DNA of 36,255 nt from Streptosporangium pseudovulgare (GCF_014648055.1 NZ_BMQJ01000036.1:1-36255); one strand, 5' to 3'. Positions 17,081 through 26,018 are shown, numbered from the stretch's first letter. Made by a program: numbers and translations. Notes: generated by a model not told the origin, from the letters alone.

Positions 17081-17884
17081 GTGACCTCAGTCATCACCAT
17101 TCTCACGGACTACGGCCTGCAGGACGGCTACGTCGCCTCCTGCCACGGCGTGATCGTCGGCATATCGCCGGAGGCGCGGATCATCGACGTGTGCCACCAG
17201 GTCCCGACGGGGGACGTGCGGCGCGCGGCGGCGATCCTGGCGCAGACGGTCCCCCACATGCCGCCCGCCGTCCACATCGCCGTGGTGGATCCCGGGGGCG
17301 GGGCCCGGCGCGCCGTGGCGGTCGAGGCGGGCGACCACGTGTTCCTGGGGCCGGACAACGGGGTGCTGTCATGGGCGGTCCAGGCGAGCGGCGGCGCGCG
17401 GGCGGCCTACGAGCTCACCAACGAGGAGTTCTTCCACCGGCCCGTCTCACCGACCTTCCACGGCCGCGACGTCTTCGCACCCGTCGCGGCGTTCCTGACG
17501 GTCGGACGCCGGCCGCCCGAGCTGGGGCCGCCGATCCCGCTCGACCGGCTGGTCTCGCTGCCCGCGCCGACCTCGCGGGTGCACGAGGGCACGGTGGAGG
17601 GCGAGGTGCTGTCGGTGGACGGCCACGGCAACACCCAGCTCTCGGTCACCGGGGGCGACCTGGACACGCTGGGCGCGCGCCCCGGCGGCACGCTGGTGGT
17701 CTGGCTGGGCAGGCGGCACGTCACCGTGCCGTTCCGCGAGACGTTCGCCGCCGTCGCGCCGGGCGAGCTGGTCGCCTTCACCGACTCGGCGGGGCTGCTG
17801 TCGCTGGCGGTCCACGCGGGCGACGCCTCGCAGCGGCTGGGCCTGCCCCCCGGCGCCCACGTGCGCCTGTCGGTCCACCCGTGA
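17081..17884 (+). CDS. S-adenosyl-L-methionine hydrolase (DUF62 family)
   Basis: A 267-residue SAM hydroxide adenosyltransferase relative that splits SAM with water into adenosine and methionine. It opens SVITILTDYGLQDGYVASCHG as the family does. The catalytic triad is present: D70 in AVVDPGGG, R77 in ARRAVAVE and H127 in FHGRDVFAPVAAFL. The C-terminal domain has EGEVLSVDGHGN and FTDSAGLLSLAV. The triad favours water over halide, so it is probably not a chlorinase or fluorinase. GTG is the start because it immediately precedes the family N-terminus and suits the -10 box. No halometabolite genes are nearby. Confidence 0.92.
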   Translation: MTSVITILTDYGLQDGYVASCHGVIVGISPEARIIDVCHQVPTGDVRRAAAILAQTVPHMPPAVHIAVVDPGGGARRAVAVEAGDHVFLGPDNGVLSWAVQASGGARAAYELTNEEFFHRPVSPTFHGRDVFAPVAAFLTVGRRPPELGPPIPLDRLVSLPAPTSRVHEGTVEGEVLSVDGHGNTQLSVTGGDLDTLGARPGGTLVVWLGRRHVTVPFRETFAAVAPGELVAFTDSAGLLSLAVHAGDASQRLGLPPGAHVRLSVHP

Positions 17885-18205
17885 CCCGCGCGCGCCGCGC
17901 CGCCCGCCCGCGACCCGCCCGCCCGTGACGGGCGCCGCTCCCCTCCGGCCCGGCGCCGCCCGCGGTCCCCGCCGCCCGTCACGACCCGCGGGACCGCGAC
18001 GGGCATGGCCGTACGGCGCCGCACGGGCGTTATGCCAGCTTTTGCCCCGCTATGGCGCTGCGATCATTGCCGCCGCCTGACCTTCTCGGCACCGCCCGTA
18101 GACGTGCCGCTGGATAGTCTCACTCTCGCTACTTCGCGTGGTCACGCGCATACGCGGAGTGTCAAGGCCAATCACTGGCGCGATTTCCTTTCGGGGGGAA
18201 CACAA
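17885..18205. other. Intergenic region upstream of the Gly-rich secreted protein
   Basis: No gene is seen. A hairpin at 17975-18003 (CCCGTC ... GACGGG with inner pairing) may end the SAM hydrolase transcript. A perfect CGCGTG-GT-CACGCG palindrome at 18135-18148 lies about 60 bases before the next start and could be an operator. GATAGT near 18112 is a possible -10. Confidence 0.45.
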
Positions 18206-18649
18206 ATGATTCGTCGTCTTCTCGTCACCTCGGCGTGCGTCGGCCTCGCCGTCCTCGCCCCGGCCGTCGCCGCCTCGGCGTCCACGGCCAAGACGGCCAA
18301 CTGCTGCGGTGCCGGCGCCTTCATCCCGACCAGCACCGTCACCTACGGCCAGGTCGTCACCCCGGTCGCCGTCGCCAGCTCCGCCAACTGCCTCGGCTAC
18401 AGCGGTGTCGCCCTCGCCGGCGGCAACTGCTTCGGCTACGGCGCCGGCTGCTACGGCGGCGGCTTCTACGGCGGCGGCGGCTACTACGGCGGCGGGCTCG
18501 TCCCGGGGGGCTACGGCCTCGGCGGCGGCGGCTTCCTCGGCGGCGGCAACAACGTCAACACCCTCAGCCCCGGCACCGGCGTCGTGGGCAACGGCACGGG
18601 CATCGGCGGCCTCATCGGCGTCGGCAACCTGGGCATCGGCGTCCTCTAA
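18206..18649 (+). CDS. Secreted Gly/Tyr-rich cysteine-containing protein
   Basis: A 147-residue exported protein of unknown function. Residues 1-26 are a Sec signal peptide (MIRR, hydrophobic core, cleavage near ASA-ST). The mature part has five cysteines early (NCCGAG, ANCLGYSG, GNCFGYGAGCYGG), then glycine/tyrosine stretches (GGFYGGGGYYGGG) and an ending of Gly/Val/Asn turns (GNGTGIGGLIGVGNLGIGVL). The gene has a strong GGGGGG ribosome site. It is not a chaplin by the pattern I know and has no sortase signal. A cell-surface structural or adhesive role is a guess. A 19-bp terminator follows. Confidence 0.75.
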   Translation: MIRRLLVTSACVGLAVLAPAVAASASTAKTANCCGAGAFIPTSTVTYGQVVTPVAVASSANCLGYSGVALAGGNCFGYGAGCYGGGFYGGGGYYGGGLVPGGYGLGGGGFLGGGNNVNTLSPGTGVVGNGTGIGGLIGVGNLGIGVL

Positions 18650-18716
18650 GGAGCGATGCCGCCGGTCGGCCCCGCGCACTGCCGGCGGGTGCCGGCCGGC
18701 TTCTCCGAGCACCGAA

Positions 18717-18760
18717 AAGGGCGGTGCCCCCGCACGTCACCGTGCGGGGGCACCGCCCTT
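18717..18760. terminator. Strong bidirectional terminator
   Basis: A perfect 19-bp stem (left arm AAGGGCGGTGCCCCCGCAC) with a six-base loop. The ends are A/T-rich in both directions, so it can serve the Gly-rich gene and the importer operon. Confidence 0.9.
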
Positions 18761-18911
18761 CGGTCGTCTCCGGCGCCCGGCCGGGACCGGCGGGCCGTAC
18801 GGCCCCGGGAACCTCACGCGCCCGGCCGGCGGCGCGATCGGCGGCGCGGCCGACGCGCCGCGCGACCGCCCGCCGTACGAGCCGTAGGAGCCGTAGGACC
18901 GGAGAAGACCC

Positions 18912-19925
18912 CTACACGTGCACCACGTCGTGGGTCTCGGCGAAGTGGCAGGCGCTGGCGTGCCCGGTGCCGGGCCTGATCTGCAGCAGCGGCTCCTGCT
19001 GGGCGCAGATGTCCTGCGCCTTCCAGCACCGGGTGCGGAACCGGCAGCCCGACGGCGGGTTGGCCGGGGACGGCGGGTCGCCCTGCAGCACGATCCGCTC
19101 ACGCCGCTCGCGCCCGTCGGGGTCGGGCACCGGCACCGCCGACAGCAGCGCCTGGGTGTACGGGTGCGCGGGCCGGTCGTAGATCTCCACGTCGGTGCCG
19201 ATCTCCACCATCTTGCCCAGGTACATCACGCCGACCCGGTCGGAGATGTGGCGGACCACCGACAGGTCGTGGGCGATGAAGACGTAGGCGAGGCCGAACT
19301 CCCGCTGCAGCCGCTCCAGCAGGTTGACGACCTGCGCCTGGATCGACACGTCGAGCGCGGACACCGGCTCGTCGCAGACGATGATCTCCGGCTGGAGCGC
19401 CAGACCGCGGGCGATGCCGATGCGCTGGCGCTGGCCGCCGGAGAACTGGTGCGGGTACCGGTTGACGTGCTCGGGGTTGAGCCCCACGACCTCCAGCAGC
19501 TCCTGCACCCTGCGGCGGCGGTCGCCCTTGGGCGCGACCTCGGGGTGGATCTCGTACGGCTCGCCGATGATGTCGCCCACGGTCATCCGGGGGTTCAGCG
19601 AGGTGTAGGGGTCCTGCATCACCATCTGGATGTTGCGGCGGACCCTCTTGAGCTCGGACCCCTTGGCGTTCGCGATCTCCCGGCCGTTGATCCTCACCGA
19701 GCCGGAGGTCGGCCGCTCCAGCGCCATCAGCACCTTGGCCAGCGTGGACTTGCCGCAGCCGGACTCGCCCACGATGCCGAGCGTCTCGCCGCGGCGCAGG
19801 TCGAAGGAGACCCCGTCGACGGCCTTGATCGCGCCGACCTGCTTCCTCAGCAGGATGCCCTGGTGCAGCGGGAAGTGCTTGACCAGGTCGCGGACCTCCA
19901 GGATCGGCTCACCTGCGGCTGTCAT
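18912..19925 (-). CDS. Peptide ABC importer ATPase (OppF/DppF type)
   Basis: A 337-residue ATPase that powers peptide uptake at the inner face of the membrane. Walker A is GESGCGKST at residues 53-61, the Q-loop MQDPYTSLNPR follows, the signature is FSGGQRQR at 161-168 and Walker B is IIVCDEP at 181-187, with the H-loop in FIAHDLSVV. The C-terminal oligo_HPY region has HPYTQALLSAVPVPDP and a four-Cys pattern (CRFRTRC, DIC, ACHF), a pattern known to hold an Fe-S cluster in some homologues. It is the last gene of the operon; its start lies inside the end of the OppD-type gene. GGAGGGAGG precedes the ATG. Confidence 0.93.
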   Translation of the reverse strand: MTAAGEPILEVRDLVKHFPLHQGILLRKQVGAIKAVDGVSFDLRRGETLGIVGESGCGKSTLAKVLMALERPTSGSVRINGREIANAKGSELKRVRRNIQMVMQDPYTSLNPRMTVGDIIGEPYEIHPEVAPKGDRRRRVQELLEVVGLNPEHVNRYPHQFSGGQRQRIGIARGLALQPEIIVCDEPVSALDVSIQAQVVNLLERLQREFGLAYVFIAHDLSVVRHISDRVGVMYLGKMVEIGTDVEIYDRPAHPYTQALLSAVPVPDPDGRERRERIVLQGDPPSPANPPSGCRFRTRCWKAQDICAQQEPLLQIRPGTGHASACHFAETHDVVHV

Positions 19926-20946
19926 CGAAGACCTCCCTCCAGTAGTGGCACGCGCTGCCGCGGGTCGGCCCGATCTCGTACAGCGGTGGCGCGTCGGTGA
20001 CGCAGTTGTCCTGACGGTAGGGGCACCGGGGGTGGAAGGCGCAGCCCTGCGGCATGTCCAGCAGGTTCGGCGGCATGCCCTTGATGGCGTACAGCTCCTG
20101 GCCCTTGAGGTCCACCCTGGGGATGGAGTCCAGCAGGCCCTTGGTGTACGGGTGGGCGGGCGACCGGTAGATGTCGTGCACCAGGGCGTTCTCCACGATC
20201 CGCCCGCCGTACATGACCGCGATCTTGTCGGCCACGTCCGCCACGACGCCGAGGTCGTGGGTGATGAGGATCAGACCCATGTTGCTCTCGCGCTGGAGCT
20301 CGGCGAGCAGCTCCATGATCTGGGCCTGCACCGTCACGTCGAGCGCCGTGGTCGGCTCGTCGGCGATCAGCACCTCCGGGTCGAGCGCGATCGCCATCGC
20401 GATCATGATGCGCTGGCGCATGCCGCCGGAGAACTGGTGCGGGTAGTCGTTCACCCGCTGCCGGGCCGCGGGGATGCGGACCCGGTCCATCAGCTCGATG
20501 GCCTTCTTCGTGGCGTCGCGGCGGGACATGCCGCGGTGGACCCGGAACATCTCACTGATCTGCCAGCCCACGGTGAACACCGGGTTCAGCGCGGAGAGCG
20601 CGTCCTGGAAGATCATCGAGATGCGCTGGCCGCGGACCTGCGCCCGCTGGTCCTCCGGCAGCCGCAGCAGGTCGGTGCCGCGGAAGCGGATCTCGCCCCG
20701 GGGGATGCGGGCCGGCGGCATGTCGAGGATGCCCATGATGGCCTGCGCGGTCACCGACTTGCCGGACCCGGACTCGCCGAGCACGGCGAGGGTCTCGCCG
20801 GGGTTCAGCGAGTAGCTGACCCCGTTGACCGCCTTGACGACGCCCTGCCGGGTGGCGAACTCCACGTGCAGGTCGTCGACGGCGAGCAGCGGACCGTCGC
20901 CCGGGGCCGTCCGCGCCGGCAGCACCGGCGTCGAGGTCTTCTTCAC
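19909..20946 (-). CDS. Peptide ABC importer ATPase (OppD/DppD type)
   Basis: A 345-residue partner ATPase. Walker A is GESGSGKS at residues 57-64, signature FSGGMRQR at 172-179 and Walker B LIADEP at 193-198, with ITHDLGVVADVAD as the H-loop region. The C-terminal domain ends with GCAFHPRCPYRQDNC and ACHYW, again a four-Cys arrangement. GTG is the start since no ATG lies between it and the ATPase core, and GGGGGA stands eight bases upstream. It begins 12 bases after the OppC-type gene and overlaps the OppF-type gene by 17 bases, so translation is probably coupled. Confidence 0.93.
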   Translation of the reverse strand: MKKTSTPVLPARTAPGDGPLLAVDDLHVEFATRQGVVKAVNGVSYSLNPGETLAVLGESGSGKSVTAQAIMGILDMPPARIPRGEIRFRGTDLLRLPEDQRAQVRGQRISMIFQDALSALNPVFTVGWQISEMFRVHRGMSRRDATKKAIELMDRVRIPAARQRVNDYPHQFSGGMRQRIMIAMAIALDPEVLIADEPTTALDVTVQAQIMELLAELQRESNMGLILITHDLGVVADVADKIAVMYGGRIVENALVHDIYRSPAHPYTKGLLDSIPRVDLKGQELYAIKGMPPNLLDMPQGCAFHPRCPYRQDNCVTDAPPLYEIGPTRGSACHYWREVFDDSRR

Positions 20947-20958
20947 AGCGGGTCCCCC

Positions 20959-21885
20959 TTACCGCAGCTTCGGGTCGAGGGCGTCGCGCACGGCGTCGCC
21001 CAGCATGATGAAGGCCAGCACGGTCAGGCTCAGGAACAGCGCCGGGAACAGCAGCGGAGCCGGAGCCTCCAGGAACCGCTCCCGGGCGTCGGAGATCATC
21101 AGACCCCAGGAGATGTCCGGGGAGCGCAGGCCGACACCGAGGAACGACAGGCCCGCCTCGGCCGCGATGAACGTGCCCAGGTTGATCGTGGAGACCACGA
21201 TCACCGGCGCGACGGCGTTCGGCAGGATGTGCCGGAACATGATCCTCGGCGCCGAGGCGCCGAGCGCCCGCGCGGCGACGACGTAGTCCTGGCTCTTGGC
21301 GGTGATCACCGCGGCGCGCATGATGCGGAACGTCATCGGCCAGGCCAGTACGGCCAGCGCCAGCGTGACGGTCCAGACGTTGCCGGTACGGAAGACCGCG
21401 AGGATGAGCAGGGCGCCCAGGATCGACGGGATCGCGAAGAAGATCTCGGTGATCCGGGAGAACAGGGTGTCCACCGCGCCGCCCTTGAACCCGGCGACCA
21501 GGCCGACCAGCCCGCCGACGACCGCGGTGACGATCGTGGTGCTCAGGCCGACCACGATCGAGTTGCGGGCGCCGTAGAGGGTGCGCGCGTAGACGTCGCA
21601 GCCGAGGTTGTCGGTGCCGAAGAAGTGGGCGCCGCTCATCGGCTGCCGCGCCTTGGCGAGGTCGCAGCTGGCGGCGTTGAGCGGGTCGACCGAGGTGAAG
21701 AGCCCGGGGAACGCCGCGATGACCAGGATGGCCGCGATGAGGACGGCCGAGCCGATGAAGAGGGGGCGGTGGCGCAGGTCGTGCCAGGCGTCGCTCCACA
21801 GGCTCGCCGCCTTGGGCGCCTTGGGCGGCTTGGCGGTCCCGCCGTGCTTGCGGCGCCGGGCGGACGGCGCGATCGTGTCACTCAT
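20959..21885 (-). CDS. Peptide ABC importer permease (OppC/DppC type)
   Basis: A 308-residue inner-membrane permease. A ~35-residue basic cytoplasmic tail precedes the first membrane helix (LFIGSAVLIAAILVIAAF); the family periplasmic segment HFFGTDNLGCDVYARTLYG follows, then five further helices. The EAA coupling loop is AARALGASAPRIMFRHILPN. GLRSPDISWGLMI near the end is typical of OppC. Its start overlaps the end of the OppB-type gene by eight bases. Confidence 0.93.
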   Translation of the reverse strand: MSDTIAPSARRRKHGGTAKPPKAPKAASLWSDAWHDLRHRPLFIGSAVLIAAILVIAAFPGLFTSVDPLNAASCDLAKARQPMSGAHFFGTDNLGCDVYARTLYGARNSIVVGLSTTIVTAVVGGLVGLVAGFKGGAVDTLFSRITEIFFAIPSILGALLILAVFRTGNVWTVTLALAVLAWPMTFRIMRAAVITAKSQDYVVAARALGASAPRIMFRHILPNAVAPVIVVSTINLGTFIAAEAGLSFLGVGLRSPDISWGLMISDARERFLEAPAPLLFPALFLSLTVLAFIMLGDAVRDALDPKLR

Positions 21886-22816
21886 AGCGGATCCTCGGGT
21901 CGAGCACGGCGTACAGCAGGTCGACGACCAGGTTCGCCAGGATGTAGACCAGCACCAGCACGGTCACGATCCCGACGACCACGGACTGCTCGCGCAGGTG
22001 GACGGAGCTGAACAGCTGCTGGCCGATGCCGGGCAGGTTGAAGATCGTCTCGGTGATCACCGCGCCGCCCATCAGCGTGCCGAGGTCGGCGCCGAGGAAG
22101 GTGACGAGCGGGATCAGCGCGTTGCGCAGCGCGTGCCGTCCGACGACCCGGCGGCGGGGCAGGCCCTTGGCCACCGCGGTGCGGATGTAGTCGGCGCGCA
22201 GGGTCTCGGCCAGGCTGGTCCGGGTGAGCCGGGTGAGGTAGGCGATCGACACCCCGGCGAGCACGAAGCCGGGCAGCAGGTAGCTGCGCCAGCCCTCCGT
22301 CACGCCCGCGATGGGGAACAGGTCGATCCCGGCCGTCTTGAGCTTGACGCCCAGCAGCAGCTGGAGCACGAAGCCGGTGACCAGCGTGGGGATGGAGATC
22401 AGCACCAGCGTCGAGGCGAGGATCAGCGAGTCCGCGGGCCGGCCGCGGCGCAGCGCCGCGTACAGGCCGAGGCCGATGCCGATGACCGCCTCCAGGACCA
22501 GCGCCGTCACCGCCAGGTTGATGGTCACCTGGAACTTGCCGGCCATGAGGTCCGTCACCGGCACGCCGGCGAAGGTCTTGCCGAAGTCACCGCCGAACAT
22601 TCCCGTGAGGTAGTACCAGTACTGCACGATGAACGGGTCGTTCAGGTGGTACTGGTCGCGCAGGATGGCGACGATGTTGGGGTCCATCCGCTTCTCGCCC
22701 GCCAGCGCCGCGATGGGGTCGCCGGGCAGCGCGAAGACGATGGCGTAGATGAGCAGGGTGGCGCCCAGTAGGACGGGTATCGCCTGGATCAGGCGCCTGA
22801 TGATGTAGCGGCCCAT
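21878..22816 (-). CDS. Peptide ABC importer permease (OppB/DppB type)
   Basis: A 312-residue permease that pairs with the OppC-type protein. It opens with the family sequence GRYIIRRLIQAIPVLLGATLL and has LPGDPIAAL after the first helix. The EAA loop is AVAKGLPRRRVVGRHALRN, followed by ETIFNLPGIGQQL and a final AVLDPRIRYE tail. GGGAGG lies six bases before the ATG. It is separated from the binding-protein gene by 124 bases that contain a large hairpin. Confidence 0.93.
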   Translation of the reverse strand: MGRYIIRRLIQAIPVLLGATLLIYAIVFALPGDPIAALAGEKRMDPNIVAILRDQYHLNDPFIVQYWYYLTGMFGGDFGKTFAGVPVTDLMAGKFQVTINLAVTALVLEAVIGIGLGLYAALRRGRPADSLILASTLVLISIPTLVTGFVLQLLLGVKLKTAGIDLFPIAGVTEGWRSYLLPGFVLAGVSIAYLTRLTRTSLAETLRADYIRTAVAKGLPRRRVVGRHALRNALIPLVTFLGADLGTLMGGAVITETIFNLPGIGQQLFSSVHLREQSVVVGIVTVLVLVYILANLVVDLLYAVLDPRIRYE

Positions 22817-22837
22817 TCAAGCCTCCCTTGTGCCCCG

Positions 22838-22889
22838 CCGCGGCCCTCCTTCCGGCACCCGGGGGTGGTGGTGCCGGGAAGGGCCGCGG
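22838..22889 (-). terminator. Intra-operon hairpin between binding protein and permeases
   Basis: CCGCGGCCCT and AGGGCCGCGG pair over 10 bp, and CCGGCACC with GGTGCCGG continue the stem after a small internal loop. There is no long U-run. It probably causes partial termination or protects the binding-protein mRNA, so that the binding protein outnumbers the permease. Confidence 0.6.
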
Positions 22890-22940
22890 CCGTGAGGCGG
22901 TTCGTGCGGCCGGGCTCGGCGCCCGGCCGCGGGGCGTGGG

Positions 22941-24575
22941 TCAGGCGACCTTCTCGACCTTGGTCCAGTCGACCTGGTTGAGGAGGTTGATCTTGACGCC
23001 CTTGACGTGCTGGGAGAAGGCCGCGTTGGTCCGGTAGAAGTACACCGGGATGTACGGCAGGTCCTTGATCAGGATGTCGTCGGCCTGCTGGTAGTACTTC
23101 AGGCCCTCTTCCTGGGTCGGGGCGGCGTCGCCCTTGGCCAGCAACTCGTCGAACTGCTTGTTGGACCAGCCGGCGTAGTTGGAGCCGGTCTTGATCGCGA
23201 CGGTGGAGAAGACCGGGGTCAGGTAGTTCTCCGCGGACGGGTAGTCGATCGCCCAGCCCATGCGGAACATGCCGGTGTAGCTCTTCTTGTCCAGGTCGTC
23301 GAGGATCGAGGCGAACTTCTCGAACGGCTTGACCGTGACCTGCACACCGAGGTTGGCGCGGAGGTTGTTGGCGACGGCCTCGATCCACTCCTTGTGCGGG
23401 CCGTCGGTGTTGTAGCCCAGCTCCAGCGTCTTCGGGCCGCCCGCGGCCGCGTACTGCTCCTTGGCCTTGGCCGGGTCGTAGTTGCAGACGGCGCAGGCGC
23501 CCTGGCGGTAGCCGTCCAGCAGCGGGTTGATGAAGTCGTCGGCCGGGGCGCGGGTGCCGGAGAAGACGGTCTCGGCGATCGTCTTGCGGTCGATGGCCAT
23601 GGAGATGGCCTCGCGCACCTTCACGTTCGAGTAGATCTTGTTGTACTGCAGCGGGAAGCCGATGTAGCCGACGCCGGCGTCGGCCGTGTCGATGTAGCGC
23701 TCGCCCAGCTCGGTCTTGGCCCGGGAGATGGCCGACGGGGGCAGCGAGTCGTGGACGTCCAGGTTGCCGGCGACCAGGTCGTTGAACGCGGTCTCCGGGC
23801 TCGTGTAGAGCTTGAACTGGAGCTTGTCGAACTTCGGCTTCGTCCCCGGGAACTTGTCGTAGCGGGTGAGGTCGATCGTCTGGTCGGTGCCCTTGTTGTA
23901 GGGCTTGTCGAGCTTGAAGTAGCCCTGGCCGATCGGCTGCTTGGCGTACGCGTCGGTGATCTTGCCGTCGGGGCCGAAGGCCGCCTTGGGCAGCGGGTAG
24001 AACGCGGTGTAGCCGAGCATCGTCTTGAACTGCGAGTACGGCTTGCTGAGGGTCACCTTGAAGGTGGTGTCGTCGACGGCCTTGAGGCCCTTCATCCCCT
24101 TGGCGGAGACGGTCTTGCCCTCGCCCGGGTTCAGGTCGGCCCAGCCCTCGACGCGGCTGAAGAAGCCGTTGGCGCCCTGCGCGTTGTCCTGGTTGGCCGC
24201 GTAGTTCCAGGCGTCCACGTAGTTCTGGGCGATCAGCGGCTCACCGTTGTGCCAGGTGTAGCCGGGCTTGATCTTGATCGTCCAGACCTTGTTGTCGGTG
24301 GTCTTGATCGACTCGGCGACGTCGTTGATGACCTGCTTGTTCTCGTCGTACTTCACGAGCGGGGCGAAGACCGCGGCCAGGACCTCCGCGCCCTCGGACT
24401 CGGTGGTGTCGCCGGGGTAGAAGAGCTTCTGCGGCTCACCCAACTCCATGCGCACGGGCTGGTCGCCGCCGGCGGCCGACCCCCCGCCGGTGGAGGACTC
24501 GCTGCCGCACGCGGTGAGCCCGAGCGCGAGCAGCGCGGTGCCAGCGATGATCCGTGCGCCGTTAGTAACGCGCAT
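22941..24575 (-). CDS. Peptide-binding lipoprotein of the ABC importer (SBP family 5)
   Basis: A 544-residue extracellular binding protein. The lipobox LTAC places the lipidated cysteine at residue 23, after a signal peptide with RVTNGAR and a short hydrophobic core. A GSESSTGGGSAAGG linker follows. Family 5 features include FAPLVKYDENKQ, VWTIKIKPGYTWHNGEPL, NYVDAWNYA and KVREAISMAIDRKTIAE. It is the first gene of the operon, with GGGAGG ten bases upstream. Substrate is probably a di- or oligopeptide, but family 5 also includes sugar, nickel and signalling-peptide binders, and the sequence does not decide this. Confidence 0.92.
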   Translation of the reverse strand: MRVTNGARIIAGTALLALGLTACGSESSTGGGSAAGGDQPVRMELGEPQKLFYPGDTTESEGAEVLAAVFAPLVKYDENKQVINDVAESIKTTDNKVWTIKIKPGYTWHNGEPLIAQNYVDAWNYAANQDNAQGANGFFSRVEGWADLNPGEGKTVSAKGMKGLKAVDDTTFKVTLSKPYSQFKTMLGYTAFYPLPKAAFGPDGKITDAYAKQPIGQGYFKLDKPYNKGTDQTIDLTRYDKFPGTKPKFDKLQFKLYTSPETAFNDLVAGNLDVHDSLPPSAISRAKTELGERYIDTADAGVGYIGFPLQYNKIYSNVKVREAISMAIDRKTIAETVFSGTRAPADDFINPLLDGYRQGACAVCNYDPAKAKEQYAAAGGPKTLELGYNTDGPHKEWIEAVANNLRANLGVQVTVKPFEKFASILDDLDKKSYTGMFRMGWAIDYPSAENYLTPVFSTVAIKTGSNYAGWSNKQFDELLAKGDAAPTQEEGLKYYQQADDILIKDLPYIPVYFYRTNAAFSQHVKGVKINLLNQVDWTKVEKVA

Positions 24576-25082
24576 TGTAGGTTTTTCCTCCCTTTACAGG
24601 CGGACGCCGCCGATGAACTGCCGAAGACCGGGGCGCAACGGAAGAGGATCTTGTGGTCCTCGGGTCCCCGTCACCCTGGGCAACGTGCTGACGCCACACC
24701 AGTCAGACGCGACTATCCCGTACCGCTCCACACCGAGTCGCCTCTGTGATGTTGCAGTTCGGTCACGCTAGTGCCGGTTCAACGCCATAAGTCTGCCAGC
24801 ACCGCCCCCACAAGCTCCCATCGAGGTATTAACCAGACATAGAGGCACATGTGGGACGTGAACGACCAGGCTAAAATACCGGCGCACCGGCAGTGCTCGC
24901 ACCCATTGCCCCTCTGATGACCTTGAGCTGGGCTAACGTTGGGCGGGGCACGGGGGACCTGAGGCCCACCGGCAAACCACGCGAATTGCCGTGGAACCTC
25001 TTTCTCGGAGATCCCGTCCAATGTGTGCGGCGGACCCCCGCCGCAGGCACTTCAACCACTCGCATCCAATAGAGTCCTTGCC
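24576..25082. other. Divergent intergenic region between importer and exporter
   Basis: About 500 bases without a convincing gene. On the plus strand TAAAAT at 24873-24878 and TAACGT at 24933-24938 are -10-like, but neither has a matching -35 or a following ORF. The importer promoter should lie in the left half on the minus strand, but I could not single it out. The stretch is AT-richer than its surroundings, as expected for promoters. Confidence 0.45.
25070..25075 (+). promoter_or_regulatory. -10 element of the exporter operon (leaderless)
   Basis: TAGAGT is followed by exactly seven bases and the ATG at 25083. No ribosome site is present upstream, which supports a leaderless transcript. 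Confidence 0.5.
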
Positions 25083-26018
25083 ATGAGCCAGCCGGAATCC
25101 GCGATCGCGGACGCCCAGGCGGGCGGCCCGAAGAACGGCACCCCCACCAAGGGGCAGGAGCCGCTGGCCAAGCTCGCCGAGCGTTACGGACTTCGGCGTG
25201 CCATCGCACGCCCCAGTCTGCCCGTCTACCTGCGCCAGTTGTGGGAACGACGGCACTTCATCACGACGTACGCCACCGCGCGCAACGTCTCGAAGTACAG
25301 CAACTCAGCCCTGGGCCAGCTGTGGCAGGTCCTCACGCCGCTGCTCAACGCGGCGATCTACTACGTGATGTTCGGCCTCATCCTCGGGGCCAAGGGCGGC
25401 ATCGAGAACTACCCGGCGTTCCTCATCACCGGGATGTTCGTCTTCACCTACACCCAGCGCTCGGTGAGCAGCGGCGCCAAGTCGATCTCCGGCAACCTGT
25501 CGCTGATCCGCGCCCTGCACTTCCCCCGCGCCGCCCTCCCCCTCGCCTACACCATCCAGGAGTTCCAGCAGCTGCTGATCTCCATGGGCGTGCTGGTCGT
25601 GCTGGTGGTCATCACCGGCGAGCTGCCCACGTGGCTCTGGCTCCTCGTCCCGGTCGCCCTGGCGCTGCAGACCATGTTCAACATCGGCGCGAGCCTGGTC
25701 CTGGCCCGCGTCGGCGCCTCGGCCCGCGACCTGAACCAGCTGCTGCCCTTCATCATGCGCACCTGGCTGTACGCCTCCGGGGTGTTCTTCTCCATCCAGG
25801 ACCGGGTCGTGAACGCCGCGCACCTGCCGCAGTGGATCGCCGACGTCATGTACTTCAACCCGGCCGCCGCCTACATGGAGCTCATGCGCGACCTGCTCAT
25901 GAAAACGCACGAGCTGCGCCCCTATATCTGGCAGGTCTGCGTATTCTGGGCAGTGTTCGCCCTGATCGGTGGCTTCTGGTACTTCTGGCGAGCCGAGGAG
26001 AAGTACGGCCGTGGCTGA
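25083..26018 (+). CDS. ABC-2 polysaccharide exporter permease (Wzm/TagG/RfbD type)
   Basis: A 311-residue membrane protein that moves a lipid-linked polysaccharide or teichoic-acid-like polymer outward. A ~50-residue polar N-terminus precedes the family element RHFITTYATARNVSKYSNSALGQLWQVLTPLL. Six membrane helices follow, with FPRAALPLAYTIQEFQQLL between and WIADVMYFNPAAAYMELMRDLL in the typical C-terminal re-entrant region. Mycobacterial relatives export arabinogalactan precursors. The ATPase gene overlaps its end by eight bases, so the two form one unit. The polymer is unknown, since no glycosyltransferases are adjacent. Confidence 0.9.
   Translation: MSQPESAIADAQAGGPKNGTPTKGQEPLAKLAERYGLRRAIARPSLPVYLRQLWERRHFITTYATARNVSKYSNSALGQLWQVLTPLLNAAIYYVMFGLILGAKGGIENYPAFLITGMFVFTYTQRSVSSGAKSISGNLSLIRALHFPRAALPLAYTIQEFQQLLISMGVLVVLVVITGELPTWLWLLVPVALALQTMFNIGASLVLARVGASARDLNQLLPFIMRTWLYASGVFFSIQDRVVNAAHLPQWIADVMYFNPAAAYMELMRDLLMKTHELRPYIWQVCVFWAVFALIGGFWYFWRAEEKYGRG

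Noticed and set aside
17081..17884. SAM-dependent chlorinase or fluorinase
   Set aside because: The Asp-Arg-His triad of the water-using hydrolases is intact and no halometabolite genes are nearby.
19630..22771. Long plus-strand frames antisense to the peptide importer operon
   Set aside because: They have Asp/Arg/His/Gln-rich low-complexity translations and lie opposite five clear transporter genes.
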